Shown here: piece after piece, positions 44,108-52,672 of the stretch | Layout of the letters: each line of letters opens with the position of its first letter | Numbering within the stretch: position 1 is the first letter of the stretch | Notes under the pieces: generated by a model | What the model was told of the DNA's origin: nothing | The model's database searches: none | Seen by the model: the letters and a program-made list of their open reading frames with translations, nothing else | Position numbers and translations under genes: made by a program | Source of the DNA: Nocardia sp. CY41 | GTDB taxonomy: Bacteria; Actinomycetota; Actinomycetes; Mycobacteriales; Mycobacteriaceae | Assembly: GCF_009829325.1 (NCBI RefSeq) | Contig: NZ_VUOS01000030.1 | Coordinates: forward strand, 1-64,000 | DNA length: 64,000 nucleotides | Direction: 5' to 3'

Positions 44108-45397
44108 TCAGAGATTCCCGACGACGTGCTCGAGGCGCCGGGCGACCAGCTCGCGCGCCTTGTCCCGCAGCGCGGGCCGGTATCCGCTCGGATACACCGG
44201 GTCGGCCGGGGCGTAGTCCTTCAGCACCTCTTTCGCGAGCGTGATCTTGTGGACCTCGGTGGGGCCGTCGGCGATGGCCATCACCTCGGCGTAGGTGAGC
44301 ATGTCGACGAACGGCAGATCCTGGCTGACGCCCAGTGCGCCGTGCAGGTGTAGCGCGCGCTGGGCGATGTCGTGCATCACCTTGGGCATGGCGACCTTGA
44401 TGGCCGCGATGTCCTTGCGGACCTTCTTGTAGTCCTGCTCCTTGTCGATGCGCCACGCCGTACGCAGGACCAGCAGCCGGAACTGCTCCATCTCGATCCA
44501 GCTGTCGGCGATGCGTTCCTGGGTCATCTGCAACCCGGCCAGGGGCCCGCCGCGCATCGGACGAGAGACCGCTCGCTCGGCCATCATGTCGAACGCCTTA
44601 CGGACCATGGCGACGGTGCGCATCGCGTGATGCACGCGGCCGCCGCCCAGCCGCGTCTGCGCGACGACGAAGCCGTCGCCTTCCGCGCCGAGCAGGTGAT
44701 CGGCGGGGACGCGGACGTCGGTGAACCGCAGATGTCCCTCGTGCTCGCTGAATCCGGCGACGTGATAGTTCTTCACGATCTCCAGGCCGGGAGCGTCGGC
44801 GGGCACGATGAACATCGACATGCCCCGATACGGACTCACCTCGGGATCGGTCACCACCATGACGATGTGGAAGGCGGCGAACTGCGCGTTGGAGTTGAAC
44901 CACTTCTCGCCGTTGATCACCCAGTGGTCGCCGTCGCGCACCGCGCGGGTCCGGAACAGCGTCGGGTCCGAACCGCCGGTCGGCTCGGTCATCACGTAGC
45001 ACGAACCGATCTCACCGGCCAGCAGCGGCTCGAGGTAGGTCTTCTTCTGCTCCGGCGTGCCGTAGTGCGCGAGAATCTCGGCGTTGCCGGAATCCGGTGC
45101 CTGGCAACCGAATACCGACGGCGCCCACACCGACGTGCCGAGCACCTCGTTGAGCAGGGCCAGCTTCATCTGACCGTAGCCGGGGCCACCCAGTTCGGGT
45201 CCGAGGTGGCAGGCCCACAGGCCCTGGTCCTTGACCTGCTTCTGCAGCGGGCGCAGCAGCGCCGTGGCCTCGCGGTCGGTGCGGTCGTACGGATTGGGGT
45301 AGAGCAGGTCCAGCGGCTCCACCTCGGTGCGGACGAACTCCGCCGCCCAGTCCAGTTTCCGCTGGTACTCCGGATCGGTCGCGAAATCCCAAGCCAT
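44108..45397 (-). CDS. Acyl-CoA dehydrogenase (FadE2-like)
   Basis: A 429-residue acyl-CoA dehydrogenase of the ACAD10/11 or FadE2 type, with CYVMTEPTGGSDPT (FAD contact), a WVINGEKWFNSNAQ strand, and the C-terminal ALGVSQDLPFVDMLTYAEVMAIADGPTEVHK segment. It carries the phosphotransferase-free, single-domain form of the family. It starts 2 bases after the TetR stop and is the last gene of the SDR-ADH-TetR-FadE operon. Confidence 0.92.
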   Translation of the reverse strand: MAWDFATDPEYQRKLDWAAEFVRTEVEPLDLLYPNPYDRTDREATALLRPLQKQVKDQGLWACHLGPELGGPGYGQMKLALLNEVLGTSVWAPSVFGCQAPDSGNAEILAHYGTPEQKKTYLEPLLAGEIGSCYVMTEPTGGSDPTLFRTRAVRDGDHWVINGEKWFNSNAQFAAFHIVMVVTDPEVSPYRGMSMFIVPADAPGLEIVKNYHVAGFSEHEGHLRFTDVRVPADHLLGAEGDGFVVAQTRLGGGRVHHAMRTVAMVRKAFDMMAERAVSRPMRGGPLAGLQMTQERIADSWIEMEQFRLLVLRTAWRIDKEQDYKKVRKDIAAIKVAMPKVMHDIAQRALHLHGALGVSQDLPFVDMLTYAEVMAIADGPTEVHKITLAKEVLKDYAPADPVYPSGYRPALRDKARELVARRLEHVVGNL

Positions 45398-45399
45398 GG

Positions 45400-46038
45400 T
45401 CAGCCTTTCGTGTCCCGCGCGGTGCCGGTCACCACGCCGTCGAGCAAAGTGGTCGCGAGGATGTCGGCGATCTCGCCGGGGGAGCGGTCGCCGTGCGGGC
45501 GGTACCAGAACGAGACCATGTTCACCATGCCGAGCATGCTGTTGGTCACCACGTGGTCGCCGGTGCGCAACAGTCCTTCGGCGTGGCCGGCGTCGATGAC
45601 GCGTTGCCAGCAGTGCTGCACCCGGTCGCGCAGCTCCTGCAACTGCGCGGCGCGCTCGCCGGTGAGCGCGCCGACATCGCGCAGCTGGATGGCCACCTCG
45701 CGCTGATGACGGATGATCAGCCGGACGTGACTGTGAATCATTTTGCGCAGCTTGGTGACCGGATCGTCGGAGCCGTCGGCGATCGCTTCGGCCTCGGTCA
45801 GCATCGGCTGGATGTAGTCGCGCAGGATCTGCCAGAGCAGTTCCTCTTTCGAACCGATGTGGTAGTACAGGGCGCCGCGCTGCACGTCGGCGCGCTCGCC
45901 GATCTCGGCCACGCCGGTGCCGTGAAACCCCTGCTCGGCGAATAGATCGATCGCCGCCCGCACGATGCGCGCCCTGGTGTCGCTCGCCGTCGACTCGGCG
46001 GCGGGCGGGCGGCCGCGCCTGCGGGATGGCGCGCTCAT
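45400..46038 (-). CDS. TetR-family transcriptional regulator
   Basis: A 212-residue TetR protein. A basic N-terminus (SRRRGRPPA) precedes the HTH at about 20-70 (VAEIGERADVQRGALYYHIG), followed by a ligand domain of the kind found near fatty-acid genes. Its start overlaps the ADH stop by 4 bases, and the acyl-CoA dehydrogenase follows 2 bases later, so it is made within the operon it probably represses through the palindrome at 47843-47862. Confidence 0.93.
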   Translation of the reverse strand: MSAPSRRRGRPPAAESTASDTRARIVRAAIDLFAEQGFHGTGVAEIGERADVQRGALYYHIGSKEELLWQILRDYIQPMLTEAEAIADGSDDPVTKLRKMIHSHVRLIIRHQREVAIQLRDVGALTGERAAQLQELRDRVQHCWQRVIDAGHAEGLLRTGDHVVTNSMLGMVNMVSFWYRPHGDRSPGEIADILATTLLDGVVTGTARDTKG

Positions 46039-47084
46039 CGCGACGGGTCCAGGACGATTTTGCCCACCCCGTCGGCGCGCTCGGCGAACATCCGGTAGGC
46101 GTCCGGCCCCTCGGACATCGGGAGGTGGTGGGTGACCACCGCCTCGGGCCGCAGCCTGCCGCCCGCGGTGAGCTTCAGGAGGGCGGGCAGTTCGTACTGG
46201 ATCGAGCACAGCCCGATGTGGAATTCGAGGTCCTTGACCTGCGCCGCCATCAAATGGAACGGGTAGGCGCGGTTGTGGCTGACGCCGATCACGCTGACCC
46301 GGCCACCGTGCCCGACAGCGCTGATCGCCAGCTTGATGGTCGCGTCGGCCCCGACCGCCTCGATCGCGACATCCGCTCCGCCGTGCAGCATGTCACGGAT
46401 CGCCTGCTTGGGGTCGTCCGCGTCGATCGGCTCCGCGCCCAGTTCGGCGGCGCGTTCGCGGCGTTCGGTGAGCAGGTCCACGCCGAGCACGCGTGCTGCT
46501 CCCATCGCGAAGGCGGACTGCACCGCCATGAGACCGACCGGACCGAGCCCGATCACCACCACGGTGTCACCGGGCGCGATCCGGGCGCGCCGGGCGCCGT
46601 ACCACCCGGTGGGCGCGTTGTCGGTGAGCACGACGGCAGCGGTGTCGCTCACCTCGTCCGGCAACTTCCCGAGGTTGCCGGCGGCGTGCGGAACGGCGAG
46701 CAACTGGGCCTGGCATCCGGCCAGCGAGCCTCCGAGCCCATAACAGGCGTCGACGGGCAGCGGATGGCGTGCGCACGCGGTGACGATCCCGGCGCGGCAC
46801 TGCGCACAGCTGTCGCAGCCCGCCGAGGCGGCGACCAGCACGCGGTCACCGACGGCGAACCCGCGCGCGTGTGGGCCCAGCTCCACGATCTCGCCGACCG
46901 CTTCGTGCCCGACGCCGTAGCCTGCGCCCGGGACGAATCCGTGTCCGGCGTAGATGTGCAGATCGCTGCCGCAGATGCCCGCCGCGGTGACCCGGACGAT
47001 CGCGCCGTCCGGTCCGGGCAGGGCCGGGTCCGGCCGATCCTGATACGAGATCTGCTGCGGGCCTTGGTAAGTCAGTGCCTTCAT
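46035..47084 (-). CDS. Zinc-dependent alcohol dehydrogenase
   Basis: A 349-residue medium-chain dehydrogenase, with the catalytic-zinc region CGSDLHIYAG and GHEAVGEIVE, and a structural-zinc-like CDSCAQCRAGIVTAC. A nucleotide site (VIGLGPVGLMAVQ) lies near residue 170. It overlaps the SDR stop and the TetR start by 4 bases each. In the operon it likely oxidises an alcohol produced or used by the SDR and dehydrogenase partners. ATG 47084 gives the family N-terminus MKALTYQGP. Confidence 0.93.
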   Translation of the reverse strand: MKALTYQGPQQISYQDRPDPALPGPDGAIVRVTAAGICGSDLHIYAGHGFVPGAGYGVGHEAVGEIVELGPHARGFAVGDRVLVAASAGCDSCAQCRAGIVTACARHPLPVDACYGLGGSLAGCQAQLLAVPHAAGNLGKLPDEVSDTAAVVLTDNAPTGWYGARRARIAPGDTVVVIGLGPVGLMAVQSAFAMGAARVLGVDLLTERRERAAELGAEPIDADDPKQAIRDMLHGGADVAIEAVGADATIKLAISAVGHGGRVSVIGVSHNRAYPFHLMAAQVKDLEFHIGLCSIQYELPALLKLTAGGRLRPEAVVTHHLPMSEGPDAYRMFAERADGVGKIVLDPSR

Positions 47085-47821
47085 CGCCAGCCTCCGTCGA
47101 CCGCGAGGGTGGCGCCGGTGCAGAACGCCGAGGCGTCGGTCGCGAAGAACAGCGCCGCCCCGACGATCTCCGCCGGTTTGCCGACCCGGCGCAGGGCATT
47201 GTGCTCGGCGAGTTGCGCGCGCAACTCGTCGGGCCACGCGGTGGCGATATCGGTGTCGAAGGGGCCGCACTGGATGGTGTTGACGCGGACGTTCGGGGCG
47301 AACGTCTGGGCCAGCCCGCCGGTCAGGGCGTTGAGTCCCGCCTTGGCCGCCGAATACGGCACCGCGAAGGGCTCCGGTCTGCTCGCCTCGATGGAGGAGA
47401 CGTTGATGATCGAGCCGCCGCCGTCGGCCGCCATGCGGCTGCCGATCAGAGCCGACAGCCGGAACGGTCCCTTGAGGTTCACCCCGATGACCTTGTCGAA
47501 CAACGCCTCGGTGACCTGGTCCAAGCTCGGATACAGCGGCGACAGGCCCGCGTTGTTGACCAGCACGTCCACCCGGCCGAACGCGTCGTAGACGGTCTCC
47601 ACCAGAGCGTCGCACTGCGACCAGTCGCTGACGTTGCAGGCCACTGGCAAGGCACGGCGTCCGAACCGCTCGGTCACCTCCTCGGCCAGCGCGGCGCAGC
47701 CGTCCAGTTTGCGGCTGGCGATCACCACATCCGCGCCGGACTCGGCGAACGCGAGCACCATCTGCTTGCCCAGCCCTCGGCTTCCTCCGGTGACGACGGC
47801 GACCTTGTCGGTGAGTGGCAC
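47081..47821 (-). CDS. SDR-family oxidoreductase
   Basis: A 246-residue short-chain dehydrogenase with TGGSRGLGKQ (cofactor), NNAGLSP, the catalytic serine in VSSIEAS and YSAAK. It is similar to glucose- and 3-oxoacyl-type SDRs. GTG 47821 is preceded by CAGGAG. It is first in a four-gene operon (SDR-ADH-TetR-FadE) with 4-base overlaps. A 20-bp imperfect palindrome lies 22-41 bases upstream. Confidence 0.92.
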   Translation of the reverse strand: MPLTDKVAVVTGGSRGLGKQMVLAFAESGADVVIASRKLDGCAALAEEVTERFGRRALPVACNVSDWSQCDALVETVYDAFGRVDVLVNNAGLSPLYPSLDQVTEALFDKVIGVNLKGPFRLSALIGSRMAADGGGSIINVSSIEASRPEPFAVPYSAAKAGLNALTGGLAQTFAPNVRVNTIQCGPFDTDIATAWPDELRAQLAEHNALRRVGKPAEIVGAALFFATDASAFCTGATLAVDGGWR

Positions 47822-47842
47822 CTGAACTCCTGCATGTCAAGA

Positions 47843-47862
47843 AATGTTCCGATCAGTACATT
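47843..47862. promoter_or_regulatory. TetR operator candidate AATGT-N10-ACATT
   Basis: This is a 20-bp imperfect palindrome (16 of 20 positions symmetric, centre GATC) upstream of the first gene of the SDR-ADH-TetR-FadE operon. It is the most likely site for the operon's own TetR protein. Confidence 0.6.
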
Positions 47863-48065
47863 AAATCGGCCGCGGGTTAGGATCAAGGGGCTGTCCGGCC
47901 GACCGTCGACGGCGCGAGGACCCGCCGGGTGAAAGACCAGCGCACACCGGCGTGGCGGACGGATTCGGGCACAGGCCCTGGACGACCCGGCGCGCGGCAA
48001 CCCCACTACCCGCGGGTAACATGGCACTGTTTTCCCACTCGGCTTTCTCGGAAGTGAGGCAGTAG

Positions 48066-50246
48066 ATGACAGAGCGGATTCAGGTCGGCGGGCTCCAGGT
48101 GGCACGCGTTCTCCACGAGTTCGTCGAGAACGAGGCGCTCCCCGGTTCCGGCGTGGACTCCGCCGCGTTCTGGGCCGGCGCCGAGCAGGTCATCAACGAT
48201 CTCGCTCCGCGCAACCGCGCCCTGCTGGCCGAACGCGACGAGATCCAGGGCAAGGTCGACGCCTGGCACGCGGAGCACCCCGGCGCGAACTACGACAAGG
48301 CCGCCTACAAGAACTTCCTGACCGAGATCGGCTACCTGCGGCCCGAGCCCGCCGATTTCCAGATCACCACGCAGAACGTGGACGAGGAGATCGCCGCCAC
48401 CGCGGGTCCGCAGCTGGTGGTGCCGGTGATGAACGCCCGCTTCGCGATCAACGCGGCCAACGCGCGCTGGGGCTCGCTGTACGACGCGCTCTACGGCACC
48501 GACGCCATCTCCGAGGCGGGCGGCGCGGAGAAGGGCACCGGCTACAACAAGGTGCGCGGCGACAAGGTCATCGAGTGGGCGCGCAACTTCCTCGACGACT
48601 CGGTCACCCTGATCACCGGTTCGCACATCGGCTCGACGTCCTACAAGATCGTCGACGGCGAACTCGAGGTCGGCCTGGAGGACGGCGCCAGCATCGGCCT
48701 GGCCGACGCCTCCCAGCTGGTCGGCTACCTGGGCGACCCGGAAGCGCCGAGCTCGGTGCTGCTGAAGCACAACGGCCTGCACATCGAGATCCAGATCGAC
48801 CCGCAGTCCCCGATCGGCAGCACCGACACCGCGGGGGTCAAGGACGTCGTGCTGGAGTCCGCGGTCACCACGATCATGGACTTCGAGGACTCGGTCGCCG
48901 CGGTCGACGCCGAGGACAAGGTGCTCTGCTACCACAACTGGCTCGGCTTGATGAAGGGCGACCTCGCAGAGAAGGTCAGCAAGGGCGAGAAGACCTTCAC
49001 CCGCACCATGAACCCCGACCGCGTGTACACCGCGCTGGACGGCGGCGAACTGGTGCTGCACGGCCGTTCGCTGCTGTTCGTGCGCAACGTCGGTCACCTG
49101 ATGACCTCCGACGCCATCCTGGATGCCGAGGGCAACGAGGTGCCCGAGGGCATCATGGACGGGCTGATCACCTCGCTGATCGCCAAGCACAGCTTGGCCG
49201 ACGACGCGAAGCTGAAGAACAGCCGCACCGGCTCGGTCTACATCGTGAAGCCGAAGATGCACGGCCCCGACGAGGTCGCCTTCACCAACGAGCTGTTCGG
49301 CCGGATCGAGGACGTGCTCGGTCTGCCGCGCAACACGCTCAAGGTCGGCATCATGGACGAGGAGCGCCGGACCACGGTGAACCTGAAGGCCTGCATCCAG
49401 GCCGCCGCCGAGCGGGTGGTGTTCATCAACACCGGCTTCCTGGACCGCACCGGCGACGAGATCCACACTTCCATGGAGGCCGGGCCGATGGTCCGCAAGG
49501 CCGATATGAAGTCCCAGCAGTGGATCCTGTCCTACGAGGACTGGAACGTCGACACCGGTCTCGCGGCGGGACTGCCCGGCAAGGCGCAGATCGGCAAGGG
49601 CATGTGGGCCATGCCGGACCTGATGGCCGACATGCTCGTCCAGAAGATCGGCCACCCGCGCGCGGGCGCCAACACCGCGTGGGTGCCCTCGCCGACCGCC
49701 GCCACCTTGCACGCGACGCACTACCACCTCGTCGACGTGTTCAAGCGGCAGCAGGAGATCGCCAAGGGCGGCCGCCGCGCCACCGTCGACGAGATCCTGG
49801 AGATCCCGCTGGCCGCCGCGCCGAACTGGACCGACGAGGAGAAGCGCCAGGAGCTGGACAACAACTCGCAGTCCATCCTCGGCTACGTGGTGCGCTGGAT
49901 CGACCAGGGCGTCGGCTGCTCCAAGGTGCCGGACATCAAGGACGTCGCGCTCATGGAAGACCGGGCGACCCTGCGCATCTCCAGCCAGCTGATGGCCAAC
50001 TGGCTGCGCCACGGCATCGTCACCGCCGAGGAGGTGGTGGCCAGCCTGGAGCGGATGGCTCCGGTCGTGGACCGGCAGAACGCGGGCGACCCGAACTACC
50101 GGGCGATGGCGCCGGACTTCGCAGGCAGCATCGCGTTCCAGGCGGCCAAGGAGCTGATCCTCGAGGGCACCAAGCAGCCCAACGGGTACACCGAGCCGAT
50201 CCTGCACCGCCGTCGCCGCGAGGCGAAGGCGCTGGCCTGCGTGTAA
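48066..50246 (+). CDS. glcB: Malate synthase G
   Basis: A 726-residue malate synthase of the G type, close to the usual 720-740. It has a TIM barrel with ETRT-free G-type motifs such as VVLESAVTTIMDFEDSVAAVDAEDK (catalytic Asp/Glu region), GSVYIVKPKMHGPDEVAF, and the C-terminal domain ending RRRREAKALACV. It condenses glyoxylate and acetyl-CoA to malate in the glyoxylate shunt and in detoxification of glyoxylate from glycine. It matches Rv1837c and is followed by two strong hairpins. ATG 48066 is preceded by GAAGTGAGG. Confidence 0.97.
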   Translation: MTERIQVGGLQVARVLHEFVENEALPGSGVDSAAFWAGAEQVINDLAPRNRALLAERDEIQGKVDAWHAEHPGANYDKAAYKNFLTEIGYLRPEPADFQITTQNVDEEIAATAGPQLVVPVMNARFAINAANARWGSLYDALYGTDAISEAGGAEKGTGYNKVRGDKVIEWARNFLDDSVTLITGSHIGSTSYKIVDGELEVGLEDGASIGLADASQLVGYLGDPEAPSSVLLKHNGLHIEIQIDPQSPIGSTDTAGVKDVVLESAVTTIMDFEDSVAAVDAEDKVLCYHNWLGLMKGDLAEKVSKGEKTFTRTMNPDRVYTALDGGELVLHGRSLLFVRNVGHLMTSDAILDAEGNEVPEGIMDGLITSLIAKHSLADDAKLKNSRTGSVYIVKPKMHGPDEVAFTNELFGRIEDVLGLPRNTLKVGIMDEERRTTVNLKACIQAAAERVVFINTGFLDRTGDEIHTSMEAGPMVRKADMKSQQWILSYEDWNVDTGLAAGLPGKAQIGKGMWAMPDLMADMLVQKIGHPRAGANTAWVPSPTAATLHATHYHLVDVFKRQQEIAKGGRRATVDEILEIPLAAAPNWTDEEKRQELDNNSQSILGYVVRWIDQGVGCSKVPDIKDVALMEDRATLRISSQLMANWLRHGIVTAEEVVASLERMAPVVDRQNAGDPNYRAMAPDFAGSIAFQAAKELILEGTKQPNGYTEPILHRRRREAKALACV

Positions 50247-50260
50247 TCTCCGCGTGCAAC

Positions 50261-50291
50261 GAATCCCCCGGTCGCGTCGGCCGGGGGATTC
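50261..50291 (+). terminator. glcB terminator hairpin 1
   Basis: This is a perfect 11-bp stem (GAATCCCCCGG/CCGGGGGATTC) with a 9-base loop, 15 bases after the glcB stop. A near-copy of it follows the small gene at 50515-50549. Confidence 0.85.
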
Positions 50292-50305
50292 GCGCTTTCG
50301 GGGCA

Positions 50306-50325
50306 ACGGGAGTTTCGACTCCCGT
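50306..50325 (+). terminator. UUCG-tetraloop hairpin, second glcB terminator or small-gene leader
   Basis: This is a perfect 8-bp stem (ACGGGAGT/ACTCCCGT) closed by a TTCG loop, the very stable UUCG tetraloop in RNA. A TTAT tail follows. It stands between the glcB terminator and the 33-codon gene. Confidence 0.7.
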
Positions 50326-50382
50326 TTATCGGTCCGTTACCCTGGGTGCCGCACGAGATCGGTCGATTTGTGAGGAAGATTC

Positions 50383-50484
50383 ATGGGAAGCGTTGTGCTC
50401 GACATCGTGGCATTGCTCGCCAATCGCGCGGCGATGTTCTGGAATTGGATGGCCACCGGATCGGCGGGCTTCCCGCCGCTGTGA
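50383..50484 (+). CDS. Candidate 33-residue hydrophobic small protein
   Basis: The frame is ATG to TGA, 34 codons. GAGGAAG ends 6 bases before the ATG, a strong ribosome site. The product begins MGSVVLDIVALLANRA, continues MFWNWMATGSAG and ends FPPL. It is hydrophobic with two Trp and no charged run, so it could sit in or on a membrane. It lies between two near-identical hairpins. I do not recognise the family. The start and stop are clear, but proof of translation is missing. Confidence 0.55.
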   Translation: MGSVVLDIVALLANRAAMFWNWMATGSAGFPPL

Positions 50485-50514
50485 GCGTGCGGTGCACGAA
50501 CTGTTTCGAGTAGC

Positions 50515-50549
50515 GAATCCCCTGGTCAGGTCTACTGGCCGGGGGATTC
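50515..50549 (+). terminator. Hairpin closing the small-gene cassette
   Basis: This is an 11-bp stem (GAATCCCCTGG/CCGGGGGATTC, one G-U pair) with a 13-base loop, starting 30 bases after the small gene. Its stem repeats that of the glcB terminator, so it looks like a duplicated terminator. Confidence 0.7.
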
Positions 50550-50825
50550 TGCGATTCGGGACCAAATCGAAGAACGTTCCGAAATGTTTGTTTTCACACC
50601 GGCGGACCGTACTACCGGGCGCGTACGCGCGCCTGGCGCGCCGGAATTCGGGGATCCGCGCCGGATTCGGCGTATGGGAACTGCAGAGCGCGGCTCGGGA
50701 AATCGGCCCGTGTGCCGGTTACGCGGCGTCCAGCCGCTGTTCGCAGGGCCTCGGCGCGTCGTCGTGATCGCCAGGGGGCAGGGCGATTCCGCCGTCGATC
50801 CCGCGCGCGAAGCTCGTGCGCCTCG

Positions 50826-50831
50826 TATCTT
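50826..50831 (+). promoter_or_regulatory. -10 element, leaderless promoter of the membrane protein at 50838
   Basis: TATCTT ends 6 bases before GTG 50838 and there is no ribosome site, fitting a leaderless start. Confidence 0.45.
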
Positions 50832-50837
50832 GAACAC

Positions 50838-51413
50838 GTGAACTCCGCAGGGTCCTCGCGCACACGGTCTCGTGTTCCTCGTTGGTTCGTACTGTGGATG
50901 GGGTTGGTGACCGCCCTGGTGGCGATCTGCTGCGCGGCGCTGTTCTGGCAACTCGCCGCGGAGGGCACGTTTCCGACCCTCGTCGTGCTCTGGGCCGTCC
51001 TCGGCGTGCTGGGCGGCATCGCCGTCCTGTTCGGACTGCTCGGCCTGCTGCGCTACCGCGCCTTCTTCCACAGCCTCGCCTCGCCGGTGCTCATCGGCGT
51101 CCTGGTGGCGCTGTCGCTCTACGACGTCCCGGAGGACACCGGCTGGCGGCTCTCCCGCGGCATCCTCGAAGACCAGGCCGCCGAATGCGCACACCCCGGC
51201 CAGCGGCACCGGCTCGGCGTCTACACCATCACCTTCGTCACGCCCCGCGACGGCGGCTGCCTGTTCTACACCCAGAAGGGCGACTCGAATACCGAAGGCT
51301 TCGCCTTCTTCCGCGACCCGGCCACCCCACCCCACCTCGGGCCACCGGCCACCAACGGTATCGAATACTCTGCCTTCGACGGCCAATGGTACCGCTTCGT
51401 CGACACCCACTGA
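50838..51413 (+). CDS. Hypothetical membrane protein, three hydrophobic segments
   Basis: A 191-residue protein of unknown function. Three hydrophobic stretches are visible: about 15-36 (FVLWMGLVTALVAICCAALF), 48-68 (LVVLWAVLGVLGGIAVLFGL) and 80-95. A soluble C-terminal part of about 90 residues has two cysteines (AECAHPG, GGCLFYT) that could form a disulfide outside the membrane. GTG 50838 appears leaderless. It is not part of the conserved Rv18xx block. Confidence 0.7.
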   Translation: MNSAGSSRTRSRVPRWFVLWMGLVTALVAICCAALFWQLAAEGTFPTLVVLWAVLGVLGGIAVLFGLLGLLRYRAFFHSLASPVLIGVLVALSLYDVPEDTGWRLSRGILEDQAAECAHPGQRHRLGVYTITFVTPRDGGCLFYTQKGDSNTEGFAFFRDPATPPHLGPPATNGIEYSAFDGQWYRFVDTH

Positions 51414-51534
51414 CCACAGCAGTTCCGCGACCAGACTTGGTCTGCGCCGGACCAATTCGATGAGGACTTCGTGTACCGACGAGGGCCTGACGCGGACGTT
51501 ACCGATAGCCACAGACAAATCCGGGTGAGGTGGA

Positions 51535-52269
51535 TCACCACTCGAACGGCAGGGGTTGGCGGGGCTCGATCCAGAGGGCTTCGGCGAGGGCGCAGAGCGT
51601 TCCGTCAGGGCGGGCCAAGGCCACGCCTACCGTGTGTTTGCGGCCGTTCGCGGAGACCGGCCAGCCGTAGGAGAGGTAGGAGTCGCCGGCGCGGACCGGT
51701 TCGAACTGTGTGGCGGTGAGGGCGGCGGTGACCGCTCCCGGCCGCAGATCACGGAGGGCCATCGCCGCCCAGCCGCCGGGACAATCCAGAGCGGCCCAGA
51801 CGTTCTCGGTGCTGAGGAAGCCGTCGGGTCCGGCGAGGAGCGGATCCGGTGTCCATGCGGCGACGACCATGTCGTGGGCGGACATCGCCCAGGGCGACAA
51901 GCGCAACCCGCGGCCGGGCGCGCACGCCGCGCCGCAGCCGTAGCAGTGGCTCATCTTGCGCAGCACGTCGGCGGTAGCACTCGCCGCTCGTGCCGCTGCC
52001 CACGTGGGCGCCGGTGGCGGCGTCACCGTGACCGCCGAGGCGGATGCTTCGGCCAGCACCGCGCCGTCCAGGTCGGTGAGCGACACGCCGCCGGAGCCGT
52101 CGGTGGCGAGCACTACCGGCGTGTCCACGGAAACCGCGCGCCGGAAGTCGACGCGCACCTGCGCGGCACCGCTGGCGGCAGCGAGCAGCCCCGCCACGTA
52201 TCCGCCGAACGCCACTCCCGGGTAACCACGCACGTGGCCCGGCACCGTGAACGAATCGGTCCGAATCAT
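51535..52269 (-). CDS. Thioesterase-like protein (hotdog fold)
   Basis: A 244-residue protein with a CYGCG motif (SHCYGCGAACAPGRGL) typical of a subset of acyl-CoA thioesterase-like hotdog proteins. Gly/Ala-rich N-terminal and C-terminal parts are consistent with a double hotdog. It likely hydrolyses acyl-CoA or binds an acyl group. It is isolated on the minus strand. ATG 52269 is the only early start. Confidence 0.7.
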   Translation of the reverse strand: MIRTDSFTVPGHVRGYPGVAFGGYVAGLLAAASGAAQVRVDFRRAVSVDTPVVLATDGSGGVSLTDLDGAVLAEASASAVTVTPPPAPTWAAARAASATADVLRKMSHCYGCGAACAPGRGLRLSPWAMSAHDMVVAAWTPDPLLAGPDGFLSTENVWAALDCPGGWAAMALRDLRPGAVTAALTATQFEPVRAGDSYLSYGWPVSANGRKHTVGVALARPDGTLCALAEALWIEPRQPLPFEW

Positions 52270-52672
52270 GTGTTGCTGAACCTCTCCCGGCCGACGCTTA
52301 TGACCGGCTCAGCCGACCATACCCGCCGCGCCGACGCCAGACCGTCGCCGGGCCGCCTGTCACCCGCCTGCCGCTGCGGTGGCAGATCGCCCGGGCAACA
52401 GCCTCGCCTCGCCTCGGTGGTCACCTCGGCGCGCACCGTGCCACGGCCAGGTGCCGGTCGGGTGACCTCGCCCGGCGACGCGCAGGCGGCGATCACGACG
52501 CTCGCCGCCCCGGCTCGGCGACCGCGAGCGCGGCTTCGGGCACCGCGGCGTATCCCCTGGCTATCGCACACCCGCGAGGCAGCCGTCTGCCGCGAGCTCC
52601 GCGCAGGTCGAGGCAACGGCGGAATATCCGTCCCTGCGAACGCCGTTGCGCCGAGACGTGACGAAAGCAGGA
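52270..52672. other. Intergenic region upstream of NQO1-like gene
   Basis: This is 403 bases without a supported gene. Near its end an inverted repeat GCAACGGCG / CGCCGTTGC (52613-52621 and 52641-52649, 19-base loop) lies in the likely leader of the NQO1-like gene. The remainder shows no clear operator or reading frame. Confidence 0.5.
52613..52649 (+). promoter_or_regulatory. Stem in the leader of the NQO1-like gene
   Basis: A 9-bp perfect inverted repeat with a 19-base loop ends 23 bases before the start codon. It might bind a regulator as DNA or fold in RNA to influence translation. Confidence 0.4.

Larger units (their letters stand above)
50247..50837. other. Region after glcB with hairpins and a tiny gene
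   Basis: This 591-base stretch holds three stable hairpins and a 33-codon gene with its own ribosome site (listed separately). From 50550 to 50837 I see no supported gene. The strong GC content and lack of protein likeness argue against the open frames there. A leaderless promoter for the next gene closes it. Confidence 0.6.

Noticed and set aside
50584..50841. Possible 85-residue frame before the membrane protein gene
   Set aside because: It is Arg/Gly-rich, has no ribosome site, and overlaps the leaderless promoter of the next gene.
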